Positions 1 through 6,494 of a stretch of DNA of 6,654 nucleotides are shown here, in pieces (position 1 is the first letter of the stretch; the number at the start of each line of letters is the position of its first letter). Position numbers and translations under genes: made by a program. The notes beneath the pieces are model-generated. The model was given only the letters and a program-made list of their open reading frames with translations. It searched no databases and was not told the origin of the DNA. This DNA is from Clostridiales bacterium (GTDB lineage: Bacteria > Bacillota > Clostridia > Oscillospirales > Oscillospiraceae), in NCBI GenBank assembly GCA_019418525.1, contig DYBS01000090.1, positions 1,569 to 8,222 on the forward strand, given 5' to 3'.

Positions 1-293
1 AGGAGGAGGAAGTGGACGCCTCTTTCTCTCCTGGGACCATGCTTCCCCTGGCGGTGGCCACCAGCATCGCCGCTCTGGCCGTGGGGGTCACCTTCGCCTT
101 TTTGCAGGTGGACATCGTCCCCGCCGTCAGCTTTATCGGCGTGACCACCCTGGTGCTCTCGGCGGTGGGGGTGTACCTGGGCGGCGTGGTAGGCGAGCGC
201 TTCCAAGCCCGGGCCAAGCTCTTCGGCGGGCTGGTGCTCATCCTCATGGGCTGTAAGATCCTGCTGGAGCACCTGGGCTTCCTGCCCGGATAA
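1..293 (+). CDS. mntP: Manganese efflux pump MntP, C-terminal part (5' end outside window)
   Basis: Inner-membrane Mn(II) exporter of the MntP (DUF204) family; only the second half is present. The frame is open from the left edge (codons from position 3 read Glu-Glu-Glu-Val), so the GTG at 12 is not the start. Three hydrophobic segments remain, as expected for the second three-helix repeat: one in ATSIAALAVGVTFAFL (about 60-107), one around FIGVTTLVLSAVGVYLGG (about 132-185), and one in LFGGLVLILMGCKILLEH (about 219-272). The protein ends in two consecutive TAA codons (291-296), followed directly by a terminator. The family motif is normally ATS-[IL]-DA-[LM]-AVG, with an Asp that is D118 in E. 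coli MntP; here the codon at 69-71 is GCC, giving Ala. The family assignment is firm; whether this copy still exports Mn is open. The yybP-ykoY riboswitch that often controls this family would lie outside the window. Confidence 0.93.
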   Translation, partial: EEEVDASFSPGTMLPLAVATSIAALAVGVTFAFLQVDIVPAVSFIGVTTLVLSAVGVYLGGVVGERFQARAKLFGGLVLILMGCKILLEHLGFLPG

Positions 294-296
294 TAA

Positions 297-336
297 AAAG
301 TGCCGCCGCCCCGGTCCGGGGCGGCGGCACTTTTTT
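297..336. terminator. Bidirectional intrinsic terminator between mntP and the esterase
   Basis: A perfect 14-bp G+C-rich stem (300-313 with 317-330) encloses a 3-nt loop and is extended by A-T pairs (296-299 with 331-334). A T6 run (331-336) follows on the + strand. On the - strand the A run at 296-299 gives a shorter U tract. It lies between the convergent mntP stop (291-293) and the esterase stop (343-345), so it can end both transcripts; the + direction has the better U tract. Confidence 0.93.
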
Positions 337-342
337 GTGTGT

Positions 343-1089
343 TCAGGGATTGCCCACCACATGGGGCAGGAAATAACGGATCTGTTTTTTCCACCAGGGC
401 CAGTCGTGGGCGGAGTCGGTGCCCCAGTAGTCCACCCAGGCGTGGATGCCCTTCTGCCGCAGCACCCCGTCCAGCCGCCGGGTGCCCTCCAGGAGCTGAT
501 CCTCCCAGGCCCCCTGGCCCACGCAGAAAATGAGGGTGCGCTGATTGAACATGGAGATATAGGGGTGGTCCTGGGGCATACCGGAGAGGCTGGCGCAGGG
601 GTCGTTGGCGTACACCACCTCATCCATGTACCCGCCGTACATGTCCTGGGTGTCGTAGACGCCCGAGAGGGCGATCACGCTGTCGAAGAGGTCGGGACGG
701 CGGAAGAAGAAATTGGCCGCGTGGTACGCGCCCATGGAGAACCCGGTGGCCAGCAGGGGCTGCCCCGTGCCGTTGATGGAGCGGATGCGGGGGAGCAGCT
801 CCTCGATGACATAGTTGTACCAGGCCTCGTGGCGGCGCACCCGGTAGTAGGGGTTGCCCGACTGGTCGGAGACGGTCTCGGCGTCGATGGTATCCACGGT
901 AAAGAGCTGGAGTTTCCCGTTTTCCAGATAGTCCCCCAGGGTGTTAAGCATGCCGAAGTTCTCCCAGTCGTAGAAGCGGCCGTTCTGACAGGGCACCGCC
1001 AGCACGGGCTTTCCCCCGTGACCATAGACCTTGAATTCCATCTCCCGCCCCAGGTGGTGGCTGTACTCTCTGTGGTATTCCGTGTACAT
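343..1089 (-). CDS. Alpha/beta-hydrolase esterase (putative esterase, PF00756-like)
   Basis: A 248-residue serine hydrolase of the esterase D/enterochelin-esterase-like fold. The nucleophile elbow is GFSMG (116-120, Ser118), followed by AYHAANFFFRRPDLFD, typical of small bacterial esterase-family proteins. His228 in DSAHDWPWW is the likely catalytic His; Asp197, in the GAWEDQ segment after a beta-strand, is a plausible acid. There is no signal peptide or membrane segment, so it should be cytoplasmic; the natural ester substrate cannot be told. The start is the ATG at 1087-1089, because GGAGG lies 7 nt upstream of it; a longer reading from 1167 would cross the promoter and palindrome and is rejected. 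It is transcribed divergently from the ATP-grasp gene and converges on mntP. The family is confident; any specific activity is inference. Confidence 0.93.
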   Translation of the reverse strand: MYTEYHREYSHHLGREMEFKVYGHGGKPVLAVPCQNGRFYDWENFGMLNTLGDYLENGKLQLFTVDTIDAETVSDQSGNPYYRVRRHEAWYNYVIEELLPRIRSINGTGQPLLATGFSMGAYHAANFFFRRPDLFDSVIALSGVYDTQDMYGGYMDEVVYANDPCASLSGMPQDHPYISMFNQRTLIFCVGQGAWEDQLLEGTRRLDGVLRQKGIHAWVDYWGTDSAHDWPWWKKQIRYFLPHVVGNP

Positions 1090-1138
1090 GGCAGTTCCTC
1101 CCCTGTATTTGGTCCGGGCATAGCCCTTTGTTGCTGCT

Positions 1139-1172
1139 ATCCTATCATAAATTGCCCATATGGGCAAGGCGG
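1139..1172 (-). promoter_or_regulatory. Candidate promoter of the esterase gene
   Basis: On the - strand, TATGAT (1144-1149) is a good -10 box but has only a poor -35 at 17 bp (CCGCCT, 1167-1172). An alternative is TTGCCC (1162-1167), 17 bp, TAGGAT (1139-1144). In either reading the 16-bp palindrome at 1152-1167 overlaps the core promoter, so a bound protein would interfere with or substitute for -35 recognition. The exact start site is uncertain. Confidence 0.5.
1152..1167. promoter_or_regulatory. Perfect 16-bp palindrome TTGCCCATATGGGCAA, candidate operator
   Basis: The sequence is identical to its reverse complement over all 16 bases and lies within the esterase core promoter, about 35 bp upstream of the ATP-grasp -35 box. 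It has no hairpin loop and no U tract, so it looks like a dimeric protein site rather than a terminator. A related half-site (TTACCCATAT) lies at 1231-1240 and a weaker one at 1195-1204. The binding protein is unknown. Confidence 0.55.
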
Positions 1173-1201
1173 GCGGGGTTTGGAAACCGTTGGAATGCCC
1201 A

Positions 1202-1230
1202 TTGCAGAGGGCGGATGAGTTGGCTATAAT
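1202..1230 (+). promoter_or_regulatory. Sigma-A promoter of the ATP-grasp gene
   Basis: TTGCAG (1202-1207) and a consensus TATAAT (1225-1230) are separated by an optimal 17 bp. The predicted start near 1237 leaves a leader of about 58 nt before the GTG at 1295. No riboswitch-like structure is evident in that leader. Confidence 0.8.
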
Positions 1231-1240
1231 TTACCCATAT
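1231..1240 (+). promoter_or_regulatory. Half-site resembling the 1152-1167 palindrome
   Basis: TTACCCATAT differs by one base from the left arm and centre of the palindrome (TTGCCCATAT). It sits directly downstream of the -10 box, across the predicted transcription start of the ATP-grasp gene, a classic repressor position. Its right arm is not conserved, so this is a weak candidate. Confidence 0.3.
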
Positions 1241-1294
1241 AAAGCGCAAAACAGCCGGGAACAGGCCGTCGGAGCGCCTGAGAGAGGATGAGTT

Positions 1295-2512
1295 GTGTTG
1301 AATTTCGTCTTTATTTCGCCCAATTTCCCGGAGGCCTACCGGTGGTTCTGCATCCGGCTGCAGGAGAACGGGGTCAACGTGCTGGGGATCGGGGACGCGC
1401 CCTATGAGGAGCTGCACCCGGATCTGAAAAAGGCCCTCACCGAGTATTACAAGGTGGACCGCCTGGAGGACTACGACCAGATGGTGCGGGCCATGGGCCA
1501 CTTCACCGCCCGCTACGGCAAGATCGACTGGGTGGAGAGCAACAACGAGTACTGGCTGGAGCTGGACGCCGCCCTGCGCACCGACTTCAACATCACCACC
1601 GGCCTGAAGTCCGATGAGATCATCAAGTACAAGAGCAAGCAGCGCATGAAGGAGTATTTCCAGGCCGCCGGAGTGCCCAGCGCCCGCTTCGCGCCGGTGA
1701 CCACCCTGGACGCCGCTCTGGCCTTTACTGCCCAGGTGGGCTATCCCGTAGTGGTCAAGCCGGACAACGGCGTGGGGGCTAGCGCCACCTACAAGCTCAA
1801 AAACGACGGCGACGTGCGGGAGTTCTTTGCCCACCTCCCCCAGCAGGCCTACCTCATGGAGGAGTATGTCCCCGGCATGGTGACCACCTACGACGGGGTG
1901 TGCAACTCCAAGGGGGAGGTGCTCTTTGCCGCCAGCCACATCACCCCCACCTCTATCATGGACATGGTGAACGAGGGCGCCCCCTGCTGCTACTATGTGG
2001 ACAAGGAGGTGCCCCCCGAGGTGGAGAAGGCCGGGAAGGCGGTGCTGAAGGCCTTCGGGGCCAGCCGCCGCTTCTTCCACCTGGAGTTTTTCCGCCTCAC
2101 CGCCGACAAGGAGGGCCTGGGCAAGACCGGGGACATCGTGGCCCTGGAGGTCAACATGCGCCCCGCCGGCGGCTTCACCCCCGACATGCTCAACTTTTCC
2201 CAGAGCGTGGACGTGTACCAGATCTGGGCCGACATGGTGGCCTTCGACGAGTGCCGCCACACCTACGAGGGGGAGCGCCGCTACTGCGTCTACACCGGGC
2301 GGCGGGACAACACCTGCTATGCCCGCACCACCGCCGCCCTGCTGGAGCGGTACCGGAAGGACGTGCGCCTCTTTACCCGCATGCCCGACGCCCTGGCCGG
2401 GGCTATGGGGAACCAGGTGACCATCGCCTGCTTCGACACACTGGAGGAAGTGAAAGCCTTCGTGCAGGACTCCTTCGAGCCCGCCGGGATGCAGGACGCC
2501 GTGGGGGCCTGA
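1295..2512 (+). CDS. ATP-grasp domain protein (putative carboxylate-amine/thiol ligase)
   Basis: A 405-residue cytoplasmic ATP-grasp enzyme. The family joins a carboxylate, via an acyl-phosphate made from ATP, to an amine or other nucleophile. The N-terminal part (1-105) is a pre-ATP-grasp-like alpha/beta domain starting LNFVFISPNFPEAYRWF. The ATP-grasp core follows: KYKSK (111-115), GYPVVVKPDNGVGAS (149-163, Lys155 likely binding ATP phosphates), MEEYVPG (188-194), then probable metal ligands Glu264 in HLEFFR and Glu285/Asn287 in ALEVNMRPAGG. All expected nucleotide and Mg-binding positions look intact. There is no biotin or carbamoyl-phosphate synthase partner domain, so automatic names such as biotin carboxylase would mislead. 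The start is GTG at 1295, with GAGAGG 7 nt upstream; the next codon, TTG, is a less likely alternative. It is divergent from the esterase, with shared control sequence. The substrate is unknown. Confidence 0.92.
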   Translation: MLNFVFISPNFPEAYRWFCIRLQENGVNVLGIGDAPYEELHPDLKKALTEYYKVDRLEDYDQMVRAMGHFTARYGKIDWVESNNEYWLELDAALRTDFNITTGLKSDEIIKYKSKQRMKEYFQAAGVPSARFAPVTTLDAALAFTAQVGYPVVVKPDNGVGASATYKLKNDGDVREFFAHLPQQAYLMEEYVPGMVTTYDGVCNSKGEVLFAASHITPTSIMDMVNEGAPCCYYVDKEVPPEVEKAGKAVLKAFGASRRFFHLEFFRLTADKEGLGKTGDIVALEVNMRPAGGFTPDMLNFSQSVDVYQIWADMVAFDECRHTYEGERRYCVYTGRRDNTCYARTTAALLERYRKDVRLFTRMPDALAGAMGNQVTIACFDTLEEVKAFVQDSFEPAGMQDAVGA

Positions 2513-2517
2513 TACCA

Positions 2518-2554
2518 AAAACCGCGCCGCAGTCTGTGACTGCGGCGCGGTTTT
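2518..2554. terminator. Bidirectional intrinsic terminator between ATP-grasp and transglutaminase-like genes
   Basis: A perfect 17-bp stem (2518-2534 with 2538-2554) has a TGT loop and A4/T4 ends, so each strand has a short U tract. It begins 5 nt after the ATP-grasp TGA (2510-2512) and ends 3 nt before the convergent gene's TAA (2558-2560), serving both. Confidence 0.93.
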
Positions 2555-2557
2555 GCT

Positions 2558-5002
2558 TTATTCGTCGGCCAGATGGGCGGCGATGCGGGTCAGGAGCTCC
2601 ACCGAGCCCACGTGGTAGCCGCTGACGCCGTAGACGGCCTGACCCTTGCGGTTGCAGGCCACCGCCAGCGGGGGCCGGTCGGGGTCGCAGGTCAGGTGCC
2701 GGGCCACGGTCTCCAGGTCGAAGGCCCAGTCGTCCTCCAGCACCCGGATGGACGGCCACTGGGCCAGCACACCGGCCAGGGTGCGCTGCTTCAGGCTCTC
2801 TCTTCCCCGTACCAGGAACACCACGTTCACCGGCAGGGTTTCCAGGGCCTCCTGCCCGGCGGCGAGCTCGTTGAGCACGTGCTCGGTGGGCTCGTTGCCC
2901 TCCTCCAGCCAGAAGAGAAGGGTGGGCCGCCCGTCCTCCGGGATCACGGGGACGGTGACGGGAGGGGCGGTGCACAGGGTGCAGCCGGTCATGGCGGGCA
3001 GGTCCTGGCAGCCCAGCAGGTCCTCCAGAGCGAAGGGGCGCAGCCGCAGGTCGGAGGAAGTTTCCTCCCCTGCCCGGATCAGCAGCTCCCGCCCGGCGGC
3101 AAACTGGTTGCCGTTGGGGAGGCGCACCGAGGTCATCAGCCGGTACTGTCCGGCGGGGAGGGACAGGGTGCGGCGGCCGTCGCTCCAGTCCTCGTCGGAG
3201 AGGGTCAGCAGTTCCCATCCGGAGGGTACCCGGCGGGAGAGGGACCAGTTCTGCCGGTAGAGGGGCGCGGGCCCCTCGGTGTGGGTGAGGACCAGGGTCC
3301 CCATGCCGGCCTCTTCCACGGGGTGGAAAGCGCCGTCCTGCCAGAACTCCGGCATGCCGTCCAGAGTCCGCAGCCGGGCGGGCACCCCCAGGGTGCGCAG
3401 CAGGGCCACGTAGAGGATGCGCAGGCTCCGCTCGTCACAACGCAGGGCCTTCCAGGCCTCCACCGGGGTCCACACCAGGCCGGTGATGGCCCCGGCGTAG
3501 ACGTGCTCCGGGGTGGTGTCCATCCGGGCCTGGAGGTCAGTCCACAGAGCGGCGGGGTGGGCGCGGTAGGTGTTCTGCTCCCCCTCGGAGAGGGCGGCAT
3601 TCAGCACGCTCCGCCAGGGGGTCAGCAGCTCGATCTGCACCCGGGGGCAGAGGACATAGGAGATATACAGGTCCTCGGGGAGGTCTCCCTGGGGCACCGC
3701 ATGCTGGAGGTGGTCCTCCAGCACGTCGTCGGTGACGTCCCGCAGGTCCTTGGCGGTGAGGGAGCGGAGCAGGGCCTCACGCCGGGGGTCCTCGTCCCGC
3801 TGGAGGAAGTTCAGCAGCACCCGGGCGTTGCCCCGGGCGGCCTTCAGCAGGTCCTCCCACTCCGGCTTTCCCTGGCCGGGCTGATAGTGGGAGGCAATGC
3901 GGGCCTCCCGCAGCTCGGCGCCCCGCACCAGCTCGGCGGCGCGGTCCTTCTTCTGCTCGTCGGTGAGGAGGGCGGGGTTCACTGGCTCATCCTTGGGGGC
4001 GTGGACGTCGAATTCGGTCCAGGCGGTATCCCCCACGCCTACGTGCTTCAGCTCCAGGGAAATGGCGCCGTCGGCGCAGTCTCCCTCGGCCCGCAGGCCG
4101 TCCAGGGTGCACAGCACATGTAGGTCGCCCAGACCCAGCTCCGCCGTGGCCTCCCCCTTCGTATCGGCGATGAGGGTGGCGATGGTGTGGTAGCTGGCCT
4201 CGTTGAGGACCTGGAGCTGGAAGGCGGCCCCGGCGGCGGGGGCGCCGTCCTTGGTGGCCCGGAAGGTATAGGTGCGGGTGCGGGCGTAGCGGGCGGTCTG
4301 GTTGTACCAGGTCACCGCCCCGTCGGTGCCCAGAGGGGTCCCGTGGAGGGGGGAAGTCCCCTTTCCGAACAGCCGGGAGTGGACCAGAATGGCCCGGGAG
4401 GCGGCGGTGTTGAACCAGCCCCGGTCCAGGATGGGCTCCGGCTCGCAGGCGCCCAGGAAGTGCCAGGTGTCGCCGCACAGGGCCTCCACCCAGGCGTGGT
4501 TGTCATCGCAGTGGGCCCAGCGGGGGGAGTAGACCTGCCGGGCGGCGATACCCACGCTGCGCAGGGCGGAGACCAGGAAGGCCGACTCCTCGCCGCAGCG
4601 GCCGCTGCCGCTCTGGAACACGGTGAGGGGGGAGGCGGTGCGGTCATCCTGGAACTGGTAGGAGGCGTTCTCATGGCACCAGCGGTTGACCTCCAGCACC
4701 TTCTCCTCCACGGTGGGCAGGTCCTTCACTCTCGGCCACAGGGAGCGGTGGAAGAGGGCCCGGTGGAAGGACAGGTCCTCGTCGTTCACCCGGGGGAAGA
4801 GGACATAGTGATAGAAAATCTCTTCGTCCAGAGCGGTGCACCAGGGGGCCATCTCCCGCAGCATCATGGCGTGGCCGGCAAACTCCAAAAAGAGATCAAA
4901 GGGGTAGCAGTCCAGATCGCTCTCGGGCAGGTGATCCCGCAGAAATTCCAGGGCAGGGCGGTGCTCCGGGGCGACGGTGCGCAGTTCATTGGTCCAATTC
5001 AT
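2558..5002 (-). CDS. Transglutaminase-like multidomain protein with C-terminal thioredoxin-like domain
   Basis: 814 residues, no signal peptide or membrane segment, so probably cytoplasmic. Domains in order: helical N-terminal region; transglutaminase-like/papain-fold domain (about 60-215) with Cys136 in GSGRCGEE and His169 in DDNHAWVEA; a beta-sandwich, carboxypeptidase-regulatory-like segment (about 244-302); a second copy of the helical plus transglutaminase unit (about 395-580); a second beta-rich segment (about 594-654); a thioredoxin-like domain (about 685-814) with a probable cis-Pro in DRPPLAVA but no CxxC at the usual place. YVLFPRV (66-72) recurs as YVLCPRV (449-455), and residues 124-158 align without gaps to 512-546, where Glu524 replaces the catalytic Cys. 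Start: the ATG at 5000-5002 has GGAGG 7 nt upstream, inside the last codons of the aminopeptidase gene; the ATG at 5032 would overlap that gene further. Family members can be proteases, amidases or transferases; the reaction here is unknown. Confidence 0.9.
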   Translation of the reverse strand: MNWTNELRTVAPEHRPALEFLRDHLPESDLDCYPFDLFLEFAGHAMMLREMAPWCTALDEEIFYHYVLFPRVNDEDLSFHRALFHRSLWPRVKDLPTVEEKVLEVNRWCHENASYQFQDDRTASPLTVFQSGSGRCGEESAFLVSALRSVGIAARQVYSPRWAHCDDNHAWVEALCGDTWHFLGACEPEPILDRGWFNTAASRAILVHSRLFGKGTSPLHGTPLGTDGAVTWYNQTARYARTRTYTFRATKDGAPAAGAAFQLQVLNEASYHTIATLIADTKGEATAELGLGDLHVLCTLDGLRAEGDCADGAISLELKHVGVGDTAWTEFDVHAPKDEPVNPALLTDEQKKDRAAELVRGAELREARIASHYQPGQGKPEWEDLLKAARGNARVLLNFLQRDEDPRREALLRSLTAKDLRDVTDDVLEDHLQHAVPQGDLPEDLYISYVLCPRVQIELLTPWRSVLNAALSEGEQNTYRAHPAALWTDLQARMDTTPEHVYAGAITGLVWTPVEAWKALRCDERSLRILYVALLRTLGVPARLRTLDGMPEFWQDGAFHPVEEAGMGTLVLTHTEGPAPLYRQNWSLSRRVPSGWELLTLSDEDWSDGRRTLSLPAGQYRLMTSVRLPNGNQFAAGRELLIRAGEETSSDLRLRPFALEDLLGCQDLPAMTGCTLCTAPPVTVPVIPEDGRPTLLFWLEEGNEPTEHVLNELAAGQEALETLPVNVVFLVRGRESLKQRTLAGVLAQWPSIRVLEDDWAFDLETVARHLTCDPDRPPLAVACNRKGQAVYGVSGYHVGSVELLTRIAAHLADE

Positions 5003-5004
5003 GT

Positions 5005-6366
5005 TTAGTCCTCCACGGCGTAGTGCTTGCACAGCTCATACAGGGTGGTGACGCCGGCGCCGGTGGCGCCCACAGTCTGGTAGTCCCGGCGGGGAGAGTC
5101 CACCCAGGCGGTACCGGCGATGTCCAGGTGGATCCAGGGCCGCTCCTCCACGAAGGAGCCGATGAACAGGCCCGCGGTAATGGTGCCGCAGCCGTCGCTG
5201 GACACGTTGGACACGTCGGCGATGGGGCTCTCGATCATCTTCCGGTACTCGGGGAAGGCGGGCAGACGCCAATACTGCTCGCCGCTGCGGTCGTAGGCGG
5301 CCTGGAAGGCGGCGCAGAAGTCCTCGTCGTTGCACAGGAACCCGGCGGTGGTGAAGCCGAACATGCTCACGACCGCGCCGGTGAGGGTGGCGATGTCCAC
5401 CACCTTGGCGGCGTGCTCCTTCCGGATGGCGTAGGTCACGGCGTCGGCCAGAATGAGGCGGCCCTCGGCGTCGGTGTTGCCGATCTCAATGGTCTTGCCG
5501 GACATGGAGGAGATGACGTCGCCGGGGATGTAGCTGTCGGGGGCGATGCGATTTTCCACCGAGGGGATGACCACGGTGGCGTTGACCTTCACATGGTTGG
5601 CGGCCAGGGCCAGCAGAGCGCCGCACACCGCGGCCGCGCCGGCCATGTCGCCCTTGATGCCCTTCATAGAGGAGGCGGGTTTCAGGCAGTATCCGCCGGT
5701 GTCGCAGGTGACACCCTTGCCCACCAGGGCGATGGGGGCGTCGCCCTCCTTGCCGCCCTTGTAGCGCAGGACGATGAGGCGGGCGGGGTGGTTGGCGCTG
5801 CTGCCCACGGTGAGGAAGGCGTCCATGCCCAGAGCACGGGCCTGGTCCTCGTCCAGCACCTCGGTCTCGATGCCCAGGGCCTGGGCCTCCTTGACCATCC
5901 GGGCGGCCATGTCGCTGGGGGTCAGCTTGTTGGCCGGGCAGTTCACCAGATCCCGGGCCAGACAGACGGCCCGGGTCAGCACGTCGGCCTCCTTCAGGGC
6001 GTCTTCACACTCCGCGGGGGCGTCCAGGTAAAAGACCGGGTCGGTGTTCTCGGTGTCCTTCCAGGACTCGGTGCGGTACAGGGCCAGCTCTACGCCCTGG
6101 GCGATGGCCGCCGCACCCTGGGGGCCCAGGGCCTCCACCACAGCTGCCGCGTCCAGCACCACGGACTCCGCGCCCAGGTCCCGGAGGGTCTTGGCCGCCT
6201 TGGCCGCCGCCACCCGGACCTGCTCGGCGGTCAGCTTCTCCGCCTCGCCCAGCTCCACGGCCAGGATGCAGCCCTCGCCGCCGGGCTGGACCTTCTGGCC
6301 CTCTTTGCCGCCGGTGGTGAAGCCGACGGTCCACTGTACCTTCTGACCCTGATACCGTTCCATCAT
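5005..6366 (-). CDS. pepA: Leucyl aminopeptidase, M17 family
   Basis: A cytosolic two-metal aminopeptidase, normally hexameric, that removes N-terminal residues from peptides. In this 453-residue product all active-site positions are present: Lys217 (VGKG), Asp222 (TCDTGG), Lys229 (CLKP), Asp240 (KGDMAG), Asp299, Glu301 and Arg303 (NTDAEGRL). Each is offset by 53 from E. coli PepA K270, D275, K282, D293, D352, E354 and R356, so the catalytic domain is collinear and the N-terminal domain is about 50 residues shorter than in E. coli (503 aa). Start: of ATGs at 6390, 6366 and 6363, the one at 6366 is chosen because AGGAGG lies 8 nt upstream; that motif would be inside the coding region if 6390 were used. 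It is the first gene of a two-gene operon and ends 2 nt before the transglutaminase-like start. pepA is used as a family-level symbol; substrate preference is not known. Confidence 0.96.
   Translation of the reverse strand: MMERYQGQKVQWTVGFTTGGKEGQKVQPGGEGCILAVELGEAEKLTAEQVRVAAAKAAKTLRDLGAESVVLDAAAVVEALGPQGAAAIAQGVELALYRTESWKDTENTDPVFYLDAPAECEDALKEADVLTRAVCLARDLVNCPANKLTPSDMAARMVKEAQALGIETEVLDEDQARALGMDAFLTVGSSANHPARLIVLRYKGGKEGDAPIALVGKGVTCDTGGYCLKPASSMKGIKGDMAGAAAVCGALLALAANHVKVNATVVIPSVENRIAPDSYIPGDVISSMSGKTIEIGNTDAEGRLILADAVTYAIRKEHAAKVVDIATLTGAVVSMFGFTTAGFLCNDEDFCAAFQAAYDRSGEQYWRLPAFPEYRKMIESPIADVSNVSSDGCGTITAGLFIGSFVEERPWIHLDIAGTAWVDSPRRDYQTVGATGAGVTTLYELCKHYAVED
5010..5014 (-). promoter_or_regulatory. 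Ribosome binding site inside the aminopeptidase stop region
   Basis: GGAGG lies in the GTG-GAG-GAC codons that end the aminopeptidase, 7 nt before the ATG at 5002. The upstream TAA (5005-5007) is only 2 nt from that ATG. A ribosome finishing the aminopeptidase covers this site, which favours translational coupling, and it decides the downstream start. Confidence 0.85.
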
Positions 6367-6374
6367 AAGGGATC

Positions 6375-6380
6375 CCTCCT
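6375..6380 (-). promoter_or_regulatory. Shine-Dalgarno sequence of the aminopeptidase gene
   Basis: A perfect AGGAGG, 8 nt before the ATG at 6366. It rules out the ATG at 6390 as the main start, since that one would place this site inside the reading frame and has only a G-run close upstream. Confidence 0.85.
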
Positions 6381-6394
6381 GAACAATCATACTG

Positions 6395-6409
6395 CCCCCA
6401 TTACGGGGG
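6395..6409 (-). other. Small hairpin in the aminopeptidase 5' leader
   Basis: On the - strand, CCCCC (6405-6409) can pair with GGGGG (6395-6399) around a 5-nt GTAAT loop. It lies within the predicted leader, 14 nt upstream of the Shine-Dalgarno sequence. There is no U tract, so it is not a terminator; it may affect mRNA stability or initiation, or be incidental. Confidence 0.4.
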
Positions 6410-6465
6410 AGATTTCTAACATCAGCTTAAGAAATGGCGCGGAAATGGCCCGCTCCTTCTCCCCT

Positions 6466-6494
6466 ATCATACCAACTGCCCCGGGGAATTGCAA
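6466..6494 (-). promoter_or_regulatory. Strong sigma-A promoter of the aminopeptidase operon
   Basis: On the - strand, TTGCAA (6489-6494), a 17-bp spacer and TATGAT (6466-6471), with a TGG extended -10 directly before the hexamer. T- and A-rich tracts lie further upstream (about 6521-6536). The predicted start near 6459 gives a leader of about 93 nt. Confidence 0.8.

Noticed and set aside
1090..1167. N-terminal extension of the esterase to an ATG at 1167
   Set aside because: It would translate the promoter and palindrome, and the ATG at 1089 has an ideal ribosome binding site and begins the family-like sequence.
337..1218. Long + strand reading frame opposite the esterase
   Set aside because: Low-complexity Gly/Val/His-rich translation with no family resemblance; it is antisense to a gene with clear catalytic motifs and runs over its promoter.
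1145..2518. Long - strand reading frame opposite the ATP-grasp gene
   Set aside because: Repetitive Gly/His/Val translation typical of the antisense of G+C-rich genes; the + strand carries all the ATP-grasp motifs.
2573..4123. Long + strand reading frame opposite the transglutaminase-like gene
   Set aside because: Antisense artefact: biased composition, no domain, no promoter, and it lies wholly within a well-supported gene.
6367..6390. Aminopeptidase start at the ATG at 6390
   Set aside because: The perfect AGGAGG at 6375-6380 would then lie inside the coding region; it is placed correctly for the ATG at 6366.
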